A DNA stretch of 64,000 nt. It comes from Mytilus trossulus (Eukaryota > Mollusca > Bivalvia > Mytilida > Mytilidae). The notes under the pieces were generated by a model. The model did not search any database and was not told the DNA's origin. It worked only from the letters and a program-made list of their open reading frames with translations. The translations under genes and the position numbers were made by a program. Below, piece after piece: positions 37,201 through 46,200 of the stretch (positions are counted from its first letter, which is position 1; each line of letters begins with the position of its first letter). Location: contig NW_026963313.1 of NCBI RefSeq assembly GCF_036588685.1, forward strand, positions 682,001 to 746,000, given 5' to 3'.

Positions 37201-40200
37201 TATAAAGTACCAAATGCATTTGAATGTATATTCATTTCACAGAGGCGAATGCAACTTTGGTTGAATCATGGATAAAAGACGATAAATATTTTTATGAGAC
37301 AAAGGGATCTGAGCTTGTTTATGATCAAATGGACGATTGTAGCTGTATTCTGGTGACATCAAATTTGGGATTTGGAAAGACCGCCACCATCCGACATATC
37401 GCAATACAATATAAACTGAACGGATTTGAAATTATTTCCGTAGAGTCGCCAGAGGACATAATCAAATACAAAACAAATGAGAAACAAGTCTTTCTTATCG
37501 ATGATGTCCTTGGTAAATACGATTTGGATCTGACACTGTTGGATAACTGGGAAAGAATCAACGAAAAGCTAATAAGCAGCATAGAAACAGGACAAGGTTC
37601 AACAAAAATATTGTGTACACTAAGATTAAATATATCACTTCATCAGAGATTTAAAAATGCAACCACAATTTTGAACAAAGTAGTCGTAAATTTGGAACAA
37701 GAGACTACAAGTCTTTCAAAAGAGGAGAAGCAGAACATATTAAGAAAACAGCTAATGAGAAGTAATTTAGAAACTGAAATTGAAACAGAGGAAGTTGATT
37801 TAATGTGTGAAACGAATTATGCATTTCCTCTTCTTTGCAAATTAGTTGTAAACAATGAGGAAAGATTCAGAAAAAGAAAAACATTCTTTAGGCAACCATT
37901 ATCACTTTTAGATGAGGAACTTGATAAAATGAGTAATAAAAATAAGAACTTATATTGTATTTTACTGCTATGTATGATGTTTAACGGCTCATTCAGTAGA
38001 AACATGTTTGACATTGACTCTGATGAATGTGATAAGAAAATATACAAAATGACGCAAACTTGCGGACTTCAAAGAAACATTTCTAAGATTGAACTTGAGA
38101 ATGGCGCCCTCTCTGCTTTAAGATCTTATTTCAGAAAAGAAAATAACAATTTCGAGCAAATTCACAATGTTATTGAACAAACTGTCGGTTGGCAGTTCTG
38201 TACTATGAATCCTAAAGGAATATTCGAAAAGGCTTTAGAAAACGCTGAACAGAAACATCGTCAACACGTATACCAGGATAGTGAAAAGGAAAAAGATCAG
38301 ATAGATCATGTTTGCTCCATTGCCTCGAACGGAAATCTTCCAAAAAACATCACAGGTTTGTTTCAATATTTATCAATAAAACCAGTTGGAATTGACTAAT
38401 CGCTCGTCGGGTTACAGTGTAATAAGTTATTTGTTTTTTAACTTCACATTAATTTCCAATCATAAAACCGAAAACACGTTTGTGCATGGTAACTTGTTCG
38501 TTAAATATTCAATTTAACCTTGATATATTTTTATACAAACGCAAACATTTCCGTAAACTGTTGTGACGTTATCATCGTCGTCCTCGTCGATCACAAATAT
38601 TTGGTTTCTAGAAGAATAAATGTGTGGATCTTTAGAAAATTGTTTCACAAGGTTACATATCACAAACATAATATTATGTGGTATATTGTCTTAGTTGGGT
38701 TTTTTTTAAATTAGAGGCCATTGTTACGGCCAGAAATCGCCTTTAAATTGTAGCCAACAAAAGACACAAATCAATAGTAAAATTTAACAATATTTAATAT
38801 ACAAAAGTTTACAAAAGGTATTACACAAATATTACTGTTAACTTAACTGTCAAAATATGAGTCCAATCTGTTATCTTTATCTGTATCCGGAAATCTTTCG
38901 GAATCCAATTTGAATATTACGTTCACTACTAATGTCACAATCCAGTATGATGTTGTTTGTAGAATAAAAGTGTTAATCCAAATGCTGTGAATACTAATGT
39001 CTATCAATGTCTATGTCCAAGTTTAACTATGAGAGTTTAACTGTAGTGTCTGTATATATAGTGTTGTCATGGAAAGTTCTTGAACACTCTATAATGGAAC
39101 ATTGTGGAAAATCCTGGAAAGTTACAACAGAAGTTTCTGGAATAACGTAGAAGTTTAAATTACGCATCTTTTATAAGGATCATTCTAGAAAGTTCCAATC
39201 ATTCTGTGATTGTTCCAGTGACTCATAAACTGCACAGTTATATAATTATTTGGTAAACAACTATCAGGCCATTCAACACAAATTAGGCCAACATAAATAA
39301 ACATAATCATTACAATATCATAACACCTCCCCCCTTAAAAGAAGTTTTAGTGTAACAAAAACTTATCATGAATAATATGAACAAAAATACATAATATATA
39401 CAAAGTGATTTAATAAGCTCTAGATAAAGCATCAGCTATTACATTATCTTTACCCTTAATATGTTTTACAATTACATCATATTCCTGTAACAATAAACTC
39501 CACCTAGTCAACCTCTGATTCTTGTTTCTCATTTTATGCATGAAGGTGAGAGGATTATGATCAGTATAAACAAGAATAGGATATACAGTGGGATTCAAAT
39601 ATACATCAAAATGTTGAAGTGCTGACAACATTGCAAAACACTCTTTTTCAATAGTTGAATAATTTTTCTGATGTTTATCTAATTTCTTAGAAAAATATGA
39701 TATAGGTTTTTCAACATTATCATCTGTCTCTTGATATAAAACAGCTCCTATTCCTACATCGCTTGCATCAACGGCAAGTTTAAATTGTTTTTCAAAGTCT
39801 GGAGTAATCAGAACTGGACTATTAATTAAAAGTGATTTGCTATTTTCAAAAGCGTTTTGACAATTTTCACTCCAGATAAATTTAGAGTCTTTTCGTAAAA
39901 GATGAGTCAATGGTTGAACAACAGTAGCAAAATTTGAACAAAATTTCCTGTAAAATCCAATCATGCCTAAATATCTCATAAGTTGTTTTCTATTTGTAGG
40001 AGGAGGAAATTTGGAAATAGCTTCCACTTTAGCCATTATAGGTTTTACTTGACCTTGGCCAACTGTATGCCCTAAATAATCAACAGTGGCCTGACAAAAT
40101 TCACTTTTACCAAGATTAACAGTCAAATTTGATTTTGACAATCTATCAAAAGTATCATACAAATGTGTTAAATGCTGTTCCCAGCTATCACTACATACAA

Positions 40201-43200
40201 TTAGATCATCAATATAAGCATAACAACAGTCTAAATCTTTTATAACATTATTGATCATTCTTTGAAATGTAGCTGGAGCACTTTTCATGCCAAACGGCAT
40301 TACAGTATATTGAAATAAGCCATCTGGTGTAACAAAAGCTGATATTTCACGAGCTCTCTGTGTCAATGGAACTTGCCAATAACCTTTCAATAAATCAAAT
40401 TTGCTCACAAATTTTGCTTGACCAATATTGTCAATACAATCGTCTATCCTTGGAATCGGATAGGAATCAGATTTTGAGACTGAATTTACTTTTCTGAAAT
40501 CAGTCACGAAACGAAAGGTTTTATCTGGTTTTGGCACAAGGAGACAAGGAGAGCTCCATTCACTGTTACTCGGCTCAATAATATCATTGTCAAGCATATA
40601 TTTAATTTCTTTTCTCATAACTTCAAGTTTGAGTGGATTGAGCCGGTAAGGATGTTGCTTAATTGGAGAAGCATCTCCTACATCAACATCATGACAAACA
40701 GCAGTTGTTTTGTTAGGCACATCTGGAAAAAGATTTTTGAAAGAAAATACCAAAGTTTTTATTTCTTCTCTACGATCAAAAGACAGATGTGCAAGTTTTG
40801 AATCTAAATTTGACAAAATTTCTGAATTTTTCAATCTAACTGTCTCTTCCATAGTTTTACAACTAAAAGTTGGTTCAATTACATCTGGTTTGTCATGATT
40901 GTTCTCAAATTTAACCATGCCTAAAGTGGCAACTGGTTTACTATCACATACATTAGTACGCTCAAAATATGGTTTTAACATATTAATATGACACACTCTA
41001 TTTTGTTTGCGCCGACCTGGAGTTTTTACAATATAATTCAAATCATTAATTTTACTCTCTATTGTATAAGGACCACAATATTTAGCCTGTAAAGGATGTC
41101 CAGGGACTGGCAAAAACACAAGTACCTTATCACCAGGCTCAAAAACTCTGTCCCTGGCATCTTTATCATACCATATTTTCATCTTGTTCTGTACATTTTT
41201 CAAGTTTTTCTGAGCAATTTGACAAGCAGTATACAATTTTTCTTTAAATCTAGATACATAGTCTAAAAGATTCAAGTCAGTATGTTCAGTAAGCCACTTT
41301 TCCTTAATCAATTTTAACGGTCCCCTTACAGTATGACCAAATACCAACTCAAAGGGACTAAATCCAAGGGATTCTTGAACAGCCTCTCGAACCGCAAAAA
41401 GTAGAAAGTGAACTCCATCATCCCAGTCTCTGTCAAATTGAAGACAAAAAGTTCTAATCATGTTCTTCAATGTTTGATGAAAACGTTCTAAGGCACCTTG
41501 AGATTCTGGATGATAAGCACTTGATCTGTACTGAGCAATCCCTAACTGGTATACGACTTGCTGAAATAAACCTGACATGAAATTTGATCCCTGGTCGGAC
41601 TGTATAGACTTAGGAAGTCCTACTAATGTGAAAAATTTGATCAAAGCTTTGACGATAGTAGGTGTCTTGATATTTCTGAGCGGAATAGCTTCAGGAAAGC
41701 GAGTAGATGTACACATGATCGTCAATAAATACGCATTTCCAGTCTTGGTCTTTGGTAAAGGTCCAACGCAGTCAATTAGAACTCTGCTGAAAGGTTCGTC
41801 AAAGGCTGGAATAGGCAGAAGAGGTGCTGGTGGTATTTTCTGGTTAGGTTTACCAACAACCTGGCATATATGACATGATTTGCAGTATTCTGCAACATCA
41901 TTTCTAAGTTTAGGCCAGTAGAAATGCTGCAAGATCTTAAGGCAAGTCTTCCTGATACCTAAGTGTCCAGCCAAGGGGATGTCATGGGCAAGACCAATAA
42001 TTTCTTGCCTATAAACTTTAGGCACCACCACTTGGTACACCACTCTCCATTCCTCCTCTGGGGTAGCATCAGGAGGCCTCCACTTTCTCATTAAAATGCC
42101 GTCCTGATGGTAAAAGCATTCGGCCACTTTGTCTGCTTCCTCCTGTGGTTGAGCCCTCTGGCTGAGCTGAAGAACCTCAGGGTCTTTATGTTGTTCTTCG
42201 AGTAAATTCTTTCGGTCTAATGAATGGCTGTTTACATCTGGCCATGGCATAATAACATTTTTGTTAACACTAGGTGGTTTTATAATAGCCTTTTCTGAGT
42301 TACCAGGATCTTCAATATCAGCTATAAAAGTGTCAGAAAGGTCCATGTAATCAAACTTGTCTTCTTGCAAATTCTCATTTTGTTGTTTTCTAGCCATCGC
42401 CCTAGTAACAACACAAGCTGGATACAATTCAGCATTATCTTCAGGTGATTTAACATCCGCCACCGGTTCACTGGTAACAATTGGTTCAGCAACCACTTTG
42501 TTCCTAGCTAGATCATTTCCTAGCAATAAGGTAACACCCTCAACAGGGAGATTAGGACGAACACCTACAACAACTGGTCCAGTTATCAAATCTGACTTCA
42601 GATAAATACGATGGAGAGGAACATCTATACAACCCAACTCTACACCTTGTAACAAAACGGAGGCACCAACAGAAGTCTTCTCGGACAAAGGCAACACACC
42701 TTCTAACAATAAAGACTGAGAAGCTCCAGTGTCTCGTAAAATTTTAATAGGCTGAAGAGTGGTATCATCAACAATAGAAACAAACCCATCAGACATAAAG
42801 GGTTTATATTCCTCCATATAATCACAAAAACTGGACTTAAAAGCCTGACTCGCAGGACATTCCAACGCACTGGAAATGTAAGGTGTCGTACATGCACTGG
42901 TCTTCGGCTTATTATCTCGTTCATTCTTCTTTTGGAGTCTAAAACAATCAGCCATCAGGTGACCAGTCTTCTTACAATAAGCACAAATCAGTGACTTCTT
43001 CTCAAAAGTATCAAATTTTGGACTAGACATATTATAACTGGAATGACTCTTATTCTGTGCAACAGGCTTACTATCAGTATGCTCAGTGCTTTGATTTTTG
43101 TAATTTCCACTGGAAGTGTTAACATTTTGACCCTTGAAACTTCTTTTATGTGAAAGAGTATAATTATCTGATATAACAGCTGCATCATGTATTGACTCAA

Positions 43201-46200
43201 CAGTTTTGTCGTCTAAATGTGTTTTTAAGTCTAAATGAACACATAGTTTGAACTCTTCTAATAACATCAATTGTCTTAGGTTATCAAAATTGTTATCTGT
43301 TTTCTTTGAAGTAAGCCATTTATCAAAAAGATCTTCTTTTTCTCGAGCAAATTCCACATAGGTTTGTGAATCAAACTTTTTATATGATCTAAATTTCTGT
43401 CTATATGCTTCTGGTACTAGTTCATAAGCTTTCAAAACTTCCTGTTTTACCATATCATAATCAGAACTTTTTTCTGATGGAAGTGCAGAATAAATTTCAG
43501 CGGCCTTACCCTCAAAAACACTTTGCAGCATCGTAGTCCAATATGGCTTCGGCCATTTCAAATTATTTGCAATTTTCTCAAACTGTGGAAAATATTTATC
43601 AACTGTTTTTTCACAAAATTTCGGAACCAAACGTATATTTTTTGCTGCATCAAAATAATCTGATTTCGACTGGACTTTAGTGTTATTTTCCTCTTTGCCC
43701 ATTTCAATTTTCATTTTTTCCATCTCTAGCCTTTCCCTCATTTCAAGTTCTTTTAATTTTAATTCATCTTCTTTTTCCTTTTTATCCATTTCCAATCTTT
43801 CCTTCATTTCCAGTTCTTTTAATTTAAGTGTATGTTCTAATTCAAGCTGTTTTAATTTAAAGGCGTCAACATTTTCTACCTTAAGATCAAGAGCCTCTTC
43901 ACCTAAAATTTCTGATTCAACTAATTTGTCTATAACCAAATTTTTTATAACTTGTTTTCTCATAGATACTTTAAAAACTAATTTCAGTTGTTTAGCAAGC
44001 AACACTAATTCCTCTTTCTTTAAATTATCAAAACTCTCCAGGTCTGGCGTTTTCAAAAATTTACCAGCATCAAATGCCATTTTGTAGAATTTTGTTGGCT
44101 AGTTATAATACAAATACTAAACAAATTTTGAATAAAATATTTTTAAGATCCCGGACGAGCCCCCAATTTCTGTTACGGCCAGAAATCGCCTTTAAATTGT
44201 AGCCAACAAAAGACACAAATCAATAGTAAAATTTAACAATATTTAATATACAAAAGTTTACAAAAGGTATTACACAAATATTACTGTTAACTTAACTGTC
44301 AAAATATGAGTCCAATCTGTTATCTTTATCTGTATCCGGAAATCTTTCGGAATCCAATTTGAATATTACGTTCACTACTAATGTCACAATCCAGTATGAT
44401 GTTGTTTGTAGAATAAAAGTGTTAATCCAAATGCTGTGAATACTAATGTCTATCAATGTCTATGTCCAAGTTTAACTATGAGAGTTTAACTGTAGTGTCT
44501 GTATATATAGTGTTGTCATGGAAAGTTCTTGAACACTCTATAATGGAACATTGTGGAAAATCCTGGAAAGTTACAACAGAAGTTTCTGGAATAACGTAGA
44601 AGTTTAAATTACGCATCTTTTATAAGGATCATTCTAGAAAGTTCCAATCATTCTGTGATTGTTCCAGTGACTCATAAACTGCACAGTTATATAATTATTT
44701 GGTAAACAACTATCAGGCCATTCAACACAAATTAGGCCAACATAAATAAACATAATCATTACAATATCATAACACCATAAACAGTGTTCTTGTTTCAAAA
44801 CAATAATTTGAGTTTAACTCAGTGACCACATATAAATTATTTAGTATAGGGACATGTTTTTTTACAAATGATTTTAGAATGTAGTGAACTAAAAAAACAT
44901 TAAAACTCCTGACCCTTTGGGTTTATGGGTCACTTTCTTAAATAACAACGGTATGACGGATAAATAAATCAATTATATCGAATATTTTCATCTCACCTTT
45001 TGTTTACCTTTGGGAAGTTATGGTCCTATAAACCATTATTGAAAAGCAATAGTTTGTATAATACTTTCTAGAAATCGCATATTGTTTTACTAATTCCAAT
45101 GCGGTCAAAATTCAAATTCTTTATCTAATATACTTTATGAAACGGAATATAATCTTGTATATATATACTTATGTAAGCCCGATATTTTAGTTAGTCTACA
45201 TTGAGGTCTAAAGGGTTCAAAATTATTCTTTTTTTTATTTCATTTAAAATTGAAATCTTTGGGATCTTTAATATTACTTTTCCTACAATCAACTTAGACA
45301 TTTCAATTATGAGGCATGTTTTCGAGTTAGTCCATACTAAGGTAAAAAAGGACCAAAATTAAACTATTTTTAGATTTTGACATTGTTCTTTGATATATCG
45401 AATCTAACGATAGATTTTCAATTTAAGAACTGGTTTTTAAATTTGTTCACATTAAGGTCCAAAGTGTTTAAAATTAAACTTAGTTTGGTTATAATAAAAC
45501 ATAAATGCAAGGGGTCCTTTTATATGCTGAATCTTCTCAAGTTTTAAAGTTTGGTCAAATCGGGGTACAAAATTTACTTTTCCTTGATTCTAACCAAAAT
45601 TAAACACATGGGGTTCATTAATATGCTTAATCTAAACGTATATTTACATTTTGGATTTTACATTGAGGTTAAAATGTACACAATTAAATTTTGTTTGATT
45701 TAAAAAAAAAAAGAATTATTCTGATATGCTTATTCGAACCATGAATTGTAATTATTTTTTGGATATTGGTCCGTATTTAATAAAAATTTAATTTTCAATT
45801 TTCAGTTCTTTGACAACATGAAACCTGTGCTGTGTCAAATATGTACAATCCAAACACAAAGCTTAATAAATCTTGAATGTTGTGTCCATGTCCCATCTGT
45901 TCATGGTTCGGTATATGATAAGTATCAAGCTGCGTCAAATAAGCTATTTTTTAGTCATTATTATACAGTGCAACGCAGACAATTTGAATTTTTCAGGGTT
46001 GTTGTACAGAGATTTGCCCCTTGAAAATGTGAATTACATTGTGTAACCATATTTTGGATTACCATTCTTTACTTGAATATACTTTTATATCGAAATGTTT
46101 AAAACTTCAACACGATCAGGATGTAAGGAACAACTAACTATAAAAATGCATAGTTATTGTTTATTGTGTCAAATAAATTAAAAGCTTGTTAATATGAAAA

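Larger units (their letters stand above)
38722..44774 (-). mobile_element. Gmr1-like Ty3/gypsy LTR retrotransposon, apparently full length
   Basis: The element is bounded by 604-bp direct LTRs (38722-39325 and 44171-44774) with TG...CA ends and flanked by a CCAT duplication (38718-38721 and 44775-44778). On the minus strand it has, in order, 5' LTR, tRNA-Pro-type primer site, one gag-pol frame, polypurine tract and 3' LTR. It lies antisense in the last intron of gene 3. By eye I find no difference between the LTRs, which suggests a very recent insertion. Confidence 0.93.

Noticed and set aside
42357-42605. Plus-strand open frames within the retrotransposon
   Set aside because: They are antisense shadows of the 1556-residue gag-pol frame.
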